IMG/VR virus record: IMGVR_UViG_3300043434_001038 | Location: 1-36,685 of that record | Strand: one strand, 5' to 3' | Length of the DNA: 36,685 nt | Origin: a virus | In this document: positions 1 to 6,922 of the stretch, piece by piece | How positions within the stretch are numbered: the stretch's first letter is position 1 | Layout of the letters: each line of letters opens with the position of its first letter | Program-made: the position numbers and the translations under genes | The notes under the pieces: generated by a model | Databases searched by the model: none | What the model was told of the DNA's origin: nothing | The model's input: only the letters and a program-made list of their open reading frames with translations

Positions 1-96
1 CTTCGCCAGACGGGCGACAAGTGGCAAGACTGGAGCTGGAAGAAGGCATTCGAGGCGCCTGAAGTTCCGCCGGATGAAGGACATGAGCGGCCATGA
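1..96 (+). CDS. C-terminal 31 codons of an unidentified gene (5' end outside window)
   Basis: Frame 1 is open from the first base to a TGA at 94-96. The visible peptide is hydrophilic, rich in Trp and Lys (KWQDWSWKKAF), and ends in an acidic, proline-rich tail. Its stop overlaps the next start as ATGA, so the two genes are probably translationally coupled. If the downstream PIN-like protein is a toxin, this would be the expected place for its antitoxin, but the visible tail is too short to assign a family. Confidence 0.6.
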   Translation, partial: LRQTGDKWQDWSWKKAFEAPEVPPDEGHERP

Positions 97-482
97 TTGC
101 TGAAATTCTGGAGGATGAAGCGGTCATCATCGCCGATGGCAGCGCCCTGCGCGCGGCCGCAGCTGCTGGACTGCGCGGGACCCGTGTCATTGTCCCGGAC
201 GTCGTTCTTTTCGAAGCAAGGCGGCGCGGGTTCGAAGACGCGGATGCGCTGGTGGAGCGGATCGGCGCTACCGTTTTTTCCACGGAAGATCTTGATGAGC
301 TGCTGCAGATCCGAAAGCTTAAGCCTGCATATCGTGGTGACGGGATGATCATCTCAGCGATCACCGCGGCCGCAACGTCGCTCGGAGATGCTCCAACGGT
401 CTTGCTGTATGACCCCGCCGAGATCAGAGACAGCCGCTACTACGTGAGCGGGTCAAAGTCGCTGCGTGTCGTCGAGATCTGA
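93..482 (+). CDS. PIN-domain-like protein (possible VapC-type ribonuclease)
   Basis: 129 residues, close to the usual VapC length. Acidic residues fall where PIN nucleases carry their metal ligands: Asp in IIADGSAL near residue 15, Glu in VVLFEARRRG near 42, Asp in GDGMIISAI near 83 and Asp in LLYDPAEIR near 106. The first strand starts later than in typical VapC proteins, so the match is divergent. ATGA overlap with the upstream partial gene fits an antitoxin-toxin pair. The fold is inferred from motif spacing only; a non-toxin RNase or a degenerate PIN scaffold is possible. Confidence 0.55.
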   Translation: MIAEILEDEAVIIADGSALRAAAAAGLRGTRVIVPDVVLFEARRRGFEDADALVERIGATVFSTEDLDELLQIRKLKPAYRGDGMIISAITAAATSLGDAPTVLLYDPAEIRDSRYYVSGSKSLRVVEI

Positions 483-575
483 CCGAAAAACATCTCTTGC
501 GCGGACGCAATCGGCTGTAACTGGATGGACAAAACTCCCCAGATGTAGTCTTTTGCGTGGAAACGGAGAGCGCAC

Positions 576-1271
576 ATGACGGGTGGACAACAGGCGGCCG
601 CAGAGCTGCGCAACTTTTTGGGCGACCAGCGCTTCGCAACCGTCATGGCGGACCCGCCGTGGCGCTTCCAGAACCGCACGGGCAAAATCGCGCCTGAACA
701 CAAGCGGCTCGCCCGATACCCGACCATGGAGCTCGAGGAAATCTGTGCGCTCCCCGTCGCAGAGCACGTTGAAGACCGAGCGCATTGCTATCTGTGGGTG
801 CCGAACGCGCTGCTGCCTGAGGGGCTGCAGGTCCTGAAGTCCTGGGGCTTCGAATACAAATCGCATATTGTATGGGAGAAGGTCCGCAAAGATGGCGGCC
901 CGGACGGCCGCGGCGTTGGCTTTTACTTCCGGAACGTGACCGAAATCCTACTGTTCGGCGTGCGCGGAAAAGGCATTCGAACGCTTGCGCCTGGTCGTTC
1001 ACAGGTGAATTTCATTGAGGCGCCAGAGCCGGTTGATACGAAAACTGAACCGAACGGCGACTTGCTGAAGATGCGGAAGCGCGAGCATTCCCGGAAGCCT
1101 GACGAGCAGTATCAGATCATCGAAAGTTGCTCGTGGGGCCCGTTCTTGGAACTTTTCGGGCGCGGCCGGCGCAAGGGCTGGACGGTGTGGGGCAACCAGG
1201 CTGACGACGATTACAAGCCGAGCTGGCCAACATATGCGCACAACTCTGGCGTTGAAACGGCAGCTGAATGA
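576..1271 (+). CDS. MT-A70 family adenine-N6 DNA methyltransferase
   Basis: 231 residues. The catalytic DPPW tetrad lies at residues 26-29 (VMADPPWRF) and is followed by the family's YP..ELE segment and a CYLWVPN-like strand, as in MT-A70 enzymes that transfer a methyl group from AdoMet to N6 of adenine. The start is supported by CGGAG 8 nt upstream. The gene runs convergently into a BglII/BstYI-type endonuclease ending 8 nt away, so it probably protects the endonuclease's recognition site (a GATC-containing site would be expected). It could instead be an orphan phage methyltransferase protecting packaged DNA from host restriction. Confidence 0.88.
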   Translation: MTGGQQAAAELRNFLGDQRFATVMADPPWRFQNRTGKIAPEHKRLARYPTMELEEICALPVAEHVEDRAHCYLWVPNALLPEGLQVLKSWGFEYKSHIVWEKVRKDGGPDGRGVGFYFRNVTEILLFGVRGKGIRTLAPGRSQVNFIEAPEPVDTKTEPNGDLLKMRKREHSRKPDEQYQIIESCSWGPFLELFGRGRRKGWTVWGNQADDDYKPSWPTYAHNSGVETAAE

Positions 1272-1278
1272 TCCGCGA

Positions 1279-2013
1279 TCAAGTGTAAGGCGTCCCGTCC
1301 CATGTCGCTTCAGTCGCTGCAACTATCAAAACTGGGCATGACCCCATGACTCCACGCCGAACCCTCATCTCTGCTTTATCGAAGGCGGTCACGGTCGAGG
1401 TCGTCAGATCGATAGGCAGCTTCTTGACGCGGTCAGCTTCCGCAAATGTGAGTTGATAATCGCTCCACAGTTGGCGTGCGAGGCTGAGCAGCGCCGGCCT
1501 GTCTTTCGTTATGATGACGCCTGCAGAGATGACGCCGGCTTCGAACCAACTGCGGTAAGAAGCGAGGTCACGGTCGAGATTTCCATCTTTCGCGTTCCAT
1601 TCCACATCCAAAACGATCCTGTTCTTGAAATTGTCGACGAGGTATCCTTGCTGGTAAATCGGTTCAAGTTCACCGACTTTAACGCCATCTTTTGAGAAAA
1701 GAATACCGTGTGTGGACAGGTCTAGGCGCGTCTCTCTCCACCCTCTGACGTGAAACTCTGAGTCGATCTGCTCAGCAATGTCACCGCGGTTTCCTCCTGC
1801 GCGGAGCCAAGACTGCGGGTTCAAACGGTAAGTTGAAAGCACTTCAACAATATCAGACCATTCAGAGGGGCATACCGCTTTCATGACCGCGCATGCGCTG
1901 TTCGTTTCCATGAAGCGCCAATGATCTCGCGCGGCGGAGGGCAAGATTGTTGGATCGTCGTAGCTATGTGTCTCGAACAATATGTCACCCCGAAAAGCTA
2001 TATGCAGAGACAT
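1279..2013 (-). CDS. BglII/BstYI-family type II restriction endonuclease
   Basis: 244 residues, the usual size for this PD-(D/E)XK subfamily. The core is at about 127-170: Asp127/Asp136, DVEWNAKDG (Glu138 and Asn140), DRDLASYR, then a GVIITK strand. Near the C terminus STVTAFDKAE..RRGVMGSCPVL corresponds to the family's STTHM..L..R...GGCPvL block. Known members cut within RGATCY or AGATCT; the exact site cannot be read here. It converges on the MT-A70 methyltransferase, forming a probable type II system. No clear Shine-Dalgarno precedes the ATG, so initiation may be weak, which would limit toxicity before methylation. Confidence 0.78.
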   Translation of the reverse strand: MSLHIAFRGDILFETHSYDDPTILPSAARDHWRFMETNSACAVMKAVCPSEWSDIVEVLSTYRLNPQSWLRAGGNRGDIAEQIDSEFHVRGWRETRLDLSTHGILFSKDGVKVGELEPIYQQGYLVDNFKNRIVLDVEWNAKDGNLDRDLASYRSWFEAGVISAGVIITKDRPALLSLARQLWSDYQLTFAEADRVKKLPIDLTTSTVTAFDKAEMRVRRGVMGSCPVLIVAATEATWDGTPYT

Positions 2014-2075
2014 AGCAAGTCAGGAAAAACAGATCCACATCAAAGGCTTGCGGCAAACATCGAGACTCGGTCGCG

Positions 2076-2105
2076 TCAAAAGAAAAAGGGGCCGCGAGGC
2101 CCCTT
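2076..2105 (-). terminator. Rho-independent terminator of the minus-strand operon
   Basis: An 8-bp stem AAGGGGCC/GGCCCCTT with a 4-nt loop. On the minus strand it is followed by TTTTTCTTTT. It lies about 145 bases beyond the last gene of the 4911-2251 operon, with no other minus-strand gene between. Confidence 0.8.
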
Positions 2106-2250
2106 CTCTGTCGGCTCACCCCCACGGAACATAAGGGCACCGACTGCTGGTGTTTTTTCATGTAGAACCACGGCCAGCTCGGTTCCCCGCACCTATGCCC
2201 CTCAGGGGTCCCCGTGCGGCGGGGTCAATTTTTCTCAAGATACCACAACG

Positions 2251-2553
2251 CTATTCGACGCCGACCGGGCTCGCAGTTGGGAAGACGCCTTCGAACGGGT
2301 CTTTGCCACGGCGGATCGCGGCGAGGATCCGAGATCCATCCATCTTCCGTGCCATGCCAGCCAGCATGCGCGCCTTCCGATCGCCGCTACCCTGGCGTCG
2401 GACTTCCTCCCACATCGTCTCGATATGCTGACCGATAGCCGAGACAGCCTCTTCAAACTCCTCGCGCGTCCTTGCTTCACGTGCCATCGACATGCAGTTG
2501 TCGAACGACCGGCGGCTCTGCTGTTCTTTCTCCAGTTTTTCAGCCCGCGTCAT
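2251..2553 (-). CDS. Small charged hypothetical protein
   Basis: 100 residues, mostly helical and highly charged; the first half (TRAEKLEKEQQSRRSF..EFEEAVSAIGQH) looks like a short coiled coil. The start overlaps the stop of the preceding gene as ATGA, so it is translated as the last cistron of the operon that terminates at 2076-2105. No family recognised. Position in an early-type operon of small genes suggests a host-takeover or accessory role, but that is inference. Confidence 0.7.
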   Translation of the reverse strand: MTRAEKLEKEQQSRRSFDNCMSMAREARTREEFEEAVSAIGQHIETMWEEVRRQGSGDRKARMLAGMARKMDGSRILAAIRRGKDPFEGVFPTASPVGVE

Positions 2554-3059
2554 GCCGCCACCTCATCTTCTTTGGTATCATGAGCCCCATAGACTGCGTC
2601 AAAGAGTGCCAGTTTCGCCGCGTCGAGGTCCCGGTGCCATCCGTCAACGCGCTGCCAGACATCATCGCCGCGGCCCGTCCAAGACCCTGCCCAGGACCCG
2701 TATTTGCTGCAGTTCAGCGCGAAAATCCGGCCATCTTTCTTGATGATAAGCCCGCCCTTGCGGCCGACTCGCCAGCCCTTGAGCGTGCACCAGTTGGACC
2801 GCCGCGCCGAGATATTGCGTGCGGCTCGGTCCAAGGCTTTCGCGCCAAGCTCGTCACCAGTGAGCTTTCCAGCGCAGATGCACCCAACTTCCTGCCTCGG
2901 CCATCCACCGTCTGGGTGGTCGATCTTATGCAAATACCGCACCCATTCCTGGCCGCAGTATCCGCAGAGTTGATGGTCGTCCTCGTCTTTTCCCAGGTCC
3001 TCAACTTCGACTTCGATCCATCCTGTCGTTGGGAAACCTTCCACGCCGATCATGCCCAT
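2550..3059 (-). CDS. Cys-rich hypothetical protein with a probable zinc-binding knuckle
   Basis: 169 residues. CGYC at about residues 32-35 and CIC near 60 could bind one metal ion. The rest is rich in Trp, Gly and Asp, with no recognised domain. The ATG at 3059 is chosen over an in-frame ATG at 3053 because GGAGGT lies 5 nt upstream of it. The coding region overlaps the upstream gene by 10 bases and the downstream gene by ATGA, giving tight coupling across three cistrons. Confidence 0.75.
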   Translation of the reverse strand: MGMIGVEGFPTTGWIEVEVEDLGKDEDDHQLCGYCGQEWVRYLHKIDHPDGGWPRQEVGCICAGKLTGDELGAKALDRAARNISARRSNWCTLKGWRVGRKGGLIIKKDGRIFALNCSKYGSWAGSWTGRGDDVWQRVDGWHRDLDAAKLALFDAVYGAHDTKEDEVAA

Positions 3060-3379
3060 TTTGCACCTCCGTCGAGAAACTCACGGTAGAGCTCCGAGCC
3101 GAGGCGCTCAGGGTCGTGACGCAGACTGACAAGCCAGCCCAGCTCGCGCGGCGCAAGGCGGACATATCCCGTCTGGGGCGGAACTTCGGGCGTCGTCACG
3201 GTCAAATCGAAAACCCAGTCCGCGATCTCACCGATCGCGCAGCCGGAGGACACATCGACCGTCACGAGAGCCCTCAGGTCGACATTTCTCAGCGCGAGAT
3301 CGTGCCAAGCGACACGGGACAGCGACAGCGCCAGCCGCCGAGCCTCCACATCGTATTCATTCTCTTTTCTTTTCAGCAT
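3050..3379 (-). CDS. Hypothetical protein, about 109 residues
   Basis: The reading frame is open to 3436, but those first codons run into the repeated hairpin element at 3411-3462, so the in-frame ATG at 3379 (MLKRKENEYDVEARRLAL) is preferred; its ribosome site (GGAC) is weak and an ATG at 3412 is an alternative. The protein has a basic N terminus and then a mixed alpha/beta core with the strands LVTVDV and WVFDLTV. No family recognised. Its end overlaps the next gene by 10 bases. Confidence 0.6.
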   Translation of the reverse strand: MLKRKENEYDVEARRLALSLSRVAWHDLALRNVDLRALVTVDVSSGCAIGEIADWVFDLTVTTPEVPPQTGYVRLAPRELGWLVSLRHDPERLGSELYREFLDGGAKWA

Positions 3380-3410
3380 CTTGCTTGTCCGTGTTTCGGT
3401 GATGTGTCGC

Positions 3411-3462
3411 ATTCTGCGGCCTGGGGTGCGCCCCAAAAAAGGGGCGCACTGGCAGGCAGCAG
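3411..3462 (-). repeat. Intercistronic hairpin element, copy A
   Basis: Stem TGCGCCCC/GGGGCGCA around a T6 loop (minus-strand view), with an outer helix GCCTG/CAGGC. It starts 7 nt after the stop of the 3469-3843 gene. It shares the TTCTGC, TGCGCC and GCACTG blocks with copies B and C. It could act as an attenuator, an RNA-stability element or a protein-binding RNA. Confidence 0.7.
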
Positions 3463-3468
3463 CGCTGG

Positions 3469-3843
3469 TCAGCTGAAGTTTTCCTGGAGATTCACAGACC
3501 AGAACCGGTACTCTGCAGTCATGACGCCGGGGCTGCCGCAGGCGTTGCGCTTATCGTAGCGCGGCATGCCGAGGCGCTCCCAGAGAGCTTGGCTTTCGTG
3601 GTTCCACTCAGGAAGAGCGCCGCCTGGCAGGCCTTTGCGGTGGTTAAGGTAAATTTCGACGTCCATCTCGTGGCCGTCGACCGTGAAGCGCAGCTCCCAG
3701 CTGTAGTCCGGGTGGACAATATCTGCGAACCTATTGCGGATCTCGTCTGCGACAAGCTCGGCGATGCGGTCGAACGGGGCGCCGTCTGGGATATCGCCGG
3801 ATGCATCGAGAGAGGTGAAGGGGCTGTTGTCGGTTGCGAACAT
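3469..3843 (-). CDS. Hypothetical protein, about 124 residues
   Basis: Start set at the ATG at 3843 (MFATDNSPF), which has AGAGGAA 6 nt upstream; a longer reading to 3933 would run through hairpin copy B. The middle, SWELRFTVDGHEMDVEIYLNHR, looks like a beta-rich domain and the C terminus is YRFWSVNLQENFS. No family recognised. It lies between hairpin copies B and A, so each such gene in this operon seems to form a cassette of hairpin, ribosome site and coding region. Confidence 0.72.
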   Translation of the reverse strand: MFATDNSPFTSLDASGDIPDGAPFDRIAELVADEIRNRFADIVHPDYSWELRFTVDGHEMDVEIYLNHRKGLPGGALPEWNHESQALWERLGMPRYDKRNACGSPGVMTAEYRFWSVNLQENFS

Positions 3844-3877
3844 TTTTCGTTCCTCTTTTACATGGTTGGTAGCCGCT

Positions 3878-3927
3878 TCTGCAGCCGGGGATGCGCCCCA
3901 CCTCTGGGACGCACTGCCGGGCGGCAG
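3878..3927 (-). repeat. Intercistronic hairpin element, copy B
   Basis: Inner stem TGCGTCCCA/TGGGGCGCA (one G-U pair in RNA) with a 4-nt loop GAGG, and an outer helix from GCCGCC and GGCTGC. It begins 3 nt after the upstream stop at 3930. The pairing is kept although the bases differ from copies A and C. Confidence 0.72.
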
Positions 3928-3929
3928 CG

Positions 3930-4472
3930 TCAAGACAGGAAGCAGCCGCGACCGGGCTCGGTCAGCGTCGGATACGGCTCAATCCCAGGGTGCTTTCCGG
4001 TCACTCTGCATGCCTCGATGCGGCACCATTCAGCCTCGATTTCGTCGCGTCCGCGGCGCATGCCGGTGATGCGAAGATACTCCTCCCATGTCGACGCATG
4101 CAGCTCATCGTGGCGAGGGTCACCCCTGGTCATGTCCCACAGCATATCGAGCGACCCGCCGTAGATCGTGCCGCGGGGGTATTCCTTGCGGATCTGCCTG
4201 GCACCGGAAGCCACCATTTCAGTGAGCGCACGCTCGTCGGCGCTTTCGGTCTTGCAGGTGCCGCCGACCATAGGCCCGACGAGCAGACGCGGAACGTTCA
4301 GGTCGTGAGACCCACAAGCCGGCTGCACCCATTCGTCGTATTTGAGCCGCGGCGTCAGCATGCCGCTGAGGCGGACCTCGACAGTGCGGGCGTCGAGGTC
4401 AATGTGAATGAAGTCGCATTCGTCCGGATGGACCGACAAGGAGAGATCTGGGCGGATCGGAGCTTCGAACAT
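3930..4472 (-). CDS. Hypothetical protein, about 180 residues
   Basis: Start placed at the ATG at 4472 (MFEAPIRPDLSLSVHPDECDF), preceded by AAGGA 7 nt upstream; the open frame continues to 4637 but would run through hairpin copy C. An N-terminal beta segment (FIHIDLDARTVEVRLSG) is followed by a helical region with conserved-looking Trp and His residues (LDMLWDMTRGDPRHDELH). It shares the opening MF with the next gene downstream. No family recognised. Confidence 0.72.
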   Translation of the reverse strand: MFEAPIRPDLSLSVHPDECDFIHIDLDARTVEVRLSGMLTPRLKYDEWVQPACGSHDLNVPRLLVGPMVGGTCKTESADERALTEMVASGARQIRKEYPRGTIYGGSLDMLWDMTRGDPRHDELHASTWEEYLRITGMRRGRDEIEAEWCRIEACRVTGKHPGIEPYPTLTEPGRGCFLS

Positions 4473-4507
4473 CTGATGTTCCTTTTGGGGTGGTTGAGGT
4501 GCTGCAT

Positions 4508-4558
4508 TCTGCCGCCGGGGATGCGCCCTCGCGATGGAGGGCGCACTGCCGGGCGGCA
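4508..4558 (-). repeat. Intercistronic hairpin element, copy C
   Basis: Inner stem TGCGCCCTC/GAGGGCGCA and outer helix GCCGCC/GGCGGC, starting 3 nt after the stop of the first operon gene. It is the best-formed of the three copies and serves as the reference for the A and B comparisons. Confidence 0.75.
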
Positions 4559-4560
4559 TG

Positions 4561-4911
4561 TCAGTAGGGGAGTCTGGTCGCTGCCATGACGAATTCATGA
4601 TCGCCGTCGCAGGACTGCAGAAAGAGGTCGTTGTCACCGGATTCCAGGAGGCCGACGCGGCAGCACTCGGAGCTGGTCGCTTGGTAAAGGCAAGGCTCGT
4701 TTCCAGACCGAAGTGCAGCCATCAATGCATCCAGTCCCTCGATGACGACCCTGATGCGGGCTTCTCCGTCATAGAATTCTGGAGACACGAGAACGTCAAA
4801 ATCCTCAGCTTCAAGCTTGTCCGAAATCTCTTCTTCGGTCGGCTCCGGCATGTTTGTCATGGTGTTTTCCAGAGCATCTGCAGTGTTTGCGATCATGTGG
4901 CGGTATGCCAT
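4561..4911 (-). CDS. Acidic hypothetical protein, first gene of the leftward operon
   Basis: 116 residues, acidic (EPTEEEISDKLEAEDFDVLV), with a central IRVVIEGLDALMAAL segment. AAGGA lies 8 nt before the ATG. As the first cistron downstream of the divergent operator region, it is probably the most highly expressed of the operon. Acidic small phage proteins are often DNA mimics or host-protein inhibitors, but nothing specific supports that here. Confidence 0.72.
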   Translation of the reverse strand: MAYRHMIANTADALENTMTNMPEPTEEEISDKLEAEDFDVLVSPEFYDGEARIRVVIEGLDALMAALRSGNEPCLYQATSSECCRVGLLESGDNDLFLQSCDGDHEFVMAATRLPY

Positions 4912-4977
4912 TTTTCTTGTCCTTCAGTTTTGTCACGTATTGAGCGCTCATGCGCCGTGACTCCAATCTCTCACCCC

Positions 4978-5096
4978 AACCTTTAGAAGTTCTGAACTTT
5001 TTAAGAAAATCGTAACGATCTGCGAATTTCGCGTTGAATGCATGGAAAAGTTCATAACTTCTAAAGGTTTGCGAAAAAGTATTTCCAACCTTTAGG
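4978..5096. promoter_or_regulatory. Divergent control region with paired operator-like sequences
   Basis: AACCTTTAGAAGTT followed by CTGAACTTTT at 4978-5001 recurs inverted at 5046-5070 with one mismatch in 24. A third half-site, AACCTTTAGG, is at 5087-5096. The first copy contains the palindrome AAGTTC-T-GAACTT. The region separates the leftward operon (starting at 4911) from the rightward HTH gene (5203), as operators of a phage switch do. The HTH protein is the obvious candidate ligand. Confidence 0.6.
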
Positions 5097-5143
5097 CGAG
5101 ATGAACGAAAACGGCATTTCGGGGCCGCAGCCACTTCCCGCGC

Positions 5144-5171
5144 TTGAAATGTCAAGCAATCGGCGTATGCT
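5144..5171 (+). promoter_or_regulatory. Probable sigma-70-type promoter for the HTH regulator
   Basis: TTGAAA and TATGCT separated by 16 bases. A start near 5178 would give a leader of about 25 nt containing the GGGAG ribosome site of the gene at 5203. It lies just downstream of the operator-like half-site at 5087, consistent with autoregulation. Confidence 0.5.
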
Positions 5172-5202
5172 TTACATATGAGCACGCACGGGAGCACGCG
5201 AA

Positions 5203-6339
5203 ATGACGAAGATGACGGCGGAAGAGTTCGAAAGGGCGGCGCGGCGGCTGGTCGGTGTTGCTGAGACAGGGAAGGCCCACGGCTGGCAGACCAAGGCGCA
5301 TGAAGCCCTTGGAGTCAGTCGCCAAGCCCTTGGCGTTGCTCTGAAAGACGGTCCGAGCAAAAACATGGTCGAGCGGCTCGATGCGCTGCTGAGCGGTGTC
5401 AAAGATATGGAGGCTGGAGAGGATTTTGGCGCGCAGGCAGGAATGTGGTTCGTCGGCGAGCCGGAGAGCAGGAAACGCGCGACGGAAGTCCTGGGCGAGG
5501 TCGTCGTGACGCACCTGGGCTTCCCGAGGTTCTTTCTTTATGCCGAGCGCGTCAGAGGAAAAGACGATGTTCGCTTCACCGCGCGTTGGCTTGACGAGCC
5601 ATCGACACGCGAGCGAAAACTGAAGCTTCTCGACCGCGCGAAAGACAAGGCTTTGACGCGGCTGCACGACAGCGCGAAAGCGACTGCAGAGCGGCAGACG
5701 TCGGAGCGCATGCAGCGTGCTGCACGGGCGGCATGCGGACTGGCCCAGGCTGACCTTGAGGTCATGTCGGCTGCCGGCCTGCAGGTGTCTCGCTATGCCG
5801 CAGATCCGGAAGGTCTCGCGCGCGCGTATAGAGCAGTGGGCGAAGAGGCTGCCGATCTGCTGGAAAAGACGCGCGACATGAGCCCTGCTGAGCTGCGCGC
5901 TTTCCGCCTCGGCTTGGCCGCAGGGAAGCTCCAGCAGCAAGAGAAGGTCTATTCGGTAGCGTGGGCCCACGCCGGGGCGGACGTCATGCAGTCCATCGCC
6001 GCTCAGCCGTATAAATACCTGCCGCTCGCGCACAAAGAGACCACCCGCGGGAAGACGCAGGAGGAGCTTGAAGCGGAAAAAGATTTTCGCGAAATGGGGG
6101 AGTTGGAATGGGGTGACGAGGACGAAGAGCTGTCGGAAGAAGAAACTGCGGTGCTTGAAGCATATTCGCGCGGCGAGATGAGCGAGCGGCAGGCGTGCGA
6201 CGCAGGCGGATATCGCGACGGCGCTGAGCTGCTCCTCGCACTCGCGCAAGCCGGACTCACCTTCCCTCGCCCGCCGCACGACATTTCAGAAGCGCAAGCA
6301 GATGTTTTCGTGAGCGTTTTACGGGGATTTGAAAGGTGA
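5203..6339 (+). CDS. HTH-containing phage regulator-like protein
   Basis: 378 residues. The N terminus holds a probable helix-turn-helix at about 25-60 (AHEALGVSRQALGVALKDG..NMVERLDALL). The middle is long, helical and Arg/Glu-rich, resembling a coiled coil. Near the C terminus VLEAYSRGEMSERQACDAGGYRDGAELL resembles the second-helix pattern of small HTH or antitoxin-like proteins, so there may be two DNA-binding ends. GGGAG precedes the ATG. It is transcribed away from the leftward operon across the operator region, so it may repress that operon and itself. It is not a canonical CI (no LexA-type peptidase motifs seen). Confidence 0.65.
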   Translation: MTKMTAEEFERAARRLVGVAETGKAHGWQTKAHEALGVSRQALGVALKDGPSKNMVERLDALLSGVKDMEAGEDFGAQAGMWFVGEPESRKRATEVLGEVVVTHLGFPRFFLYAERVRGKDDVRFTARWLDEPSTRERKLKLLDRAKDKALTRLHDSAKATAERQTSERMQRAARAACGLAQADLEVMSAAGLQVSRYAADPEGLARAYRAVGEEAADLLEKTRDMSPAELRAFRLGLAAGKLQQQEKVYSVAWAHAGADVMQSIAAQPYKYLPLAHKETTRGKTQEELEAEKDFREMGELEWGDEDEELSEEETAVLEAYSRGEMSERQACDAGGYRDGAELLLALAQAGLTFPRPPHDISEAQADVFVSVLRGFER

Positions 6340-6345
6340 TGACTG

Positions 6346-6531
6346 ATGGATGTGCGGGTGGTGCGCGGGGTGCCGCTGACGAGCGTGACCCGGATTCTGG
6401 AGGCGTATCAGCGCGGCGATGTCGGGCATGAATACGCGATGCGGAGGCTCTACATGCAGACTTTTGAGCAGCTCTTGTGCGCGCTCGATGATCGACAAAT
6501 GCAGATTCAGGAATACGAAGATCAGGAGTGA
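6346..6531 (+). CDS. Small hypothetical protein, 61 residues
   Basis: Begins 6 nt after the regulator's stop. AAGG is about 9 nt upstream of the ATG. It is short and helical (RILEAYQRGDVGHEYAMRRLYMQTFEQLL) with an acidic end. The phrase AYQRGDVG echoes AYSRGEMS of the preceding protein, so it may be a related small DNA-binding or partner protein. Otherwise unrecognised. Confidence 0.55.
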   Translation: MDVRVVRGVPLTSVTRILEAYQRGDVGHEYAMRRLYMQTFEQLLCALDDRQMQIQEYEDQE

Positions 6532-6559
6532 AGGGGCACCGCACTGGCGCCCTTCCATT

Positions 6560-6922
6560 TTACCGACCCGCGGCGCGCTGCCAGTTCTTGATGACCGTCT
6601 CAGCGGGAAAATCGACGATCTCGACATCGACAACGTCAAGCGAGATTCCTGCCCGTTCGACCGCTTCCAGGAATTTGATCTGCCGCAGCTGCGCGGCGTG
6701 CAGATCCGAAATTCCGGCCTCACAGGCTTTCTCTGTCGCAGCGTGCGGCGGCACATCTTGACAGAAAAAGTCCCGCGTTTTTACGTACAGCCAGTCGCTC
6801 CATGATCCGGCCAGCTGGTGGCGAAAGCGAATGGCGAAGCGGTCTTTGCTGGTAACCCCCGCCGCGCTGGCGAGGGTTTCCTGATCTTGAACGTCGGCGG
6901 TCGAGGCGTTCCAAGCGGTCAT
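6560..6922 (-). CDS. Hypothetical protein, 120 residues
   Basis: Overlaps the upstream phosphoesterase gene as ATGA, so it is its coupled second cistron. Sequence features include the aromatic stretch GSWSDWLYVKTRDFF and a C-terminal alpha/beta segment ending VEIVDFPAETVIKNWQRAAGR. No domain recognised. Its conserved-looking coupling suggests a function together with the phosphoesterase. Confidence 0.7.
   Translation of the reverse strand: MTAWNASTADVQDQETLASAAGVTSKDRFAIRFRHQLAGSWSDWLYVKTRDFFCQDVPPHAATEKACEAGISDLHAAQLRQIKFLEAVERAGISLDVVDVEIVDFPAETVIKNWQRAAGR

Noticed and set aside
5147-5157. Third copy of the leader module (AAATGTCAAGC)
   Set aside because: Only 11 bases match, with no second block at an 87-nt offset; it is better explained by the promoter for the HTH gene.
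5152-6279. 375-codon minus-strand open frame opposite the HTH regulator
   Set aside because: Antisense shadow; the plus-strand frame has promoter, ribosome site and HTH pattern.
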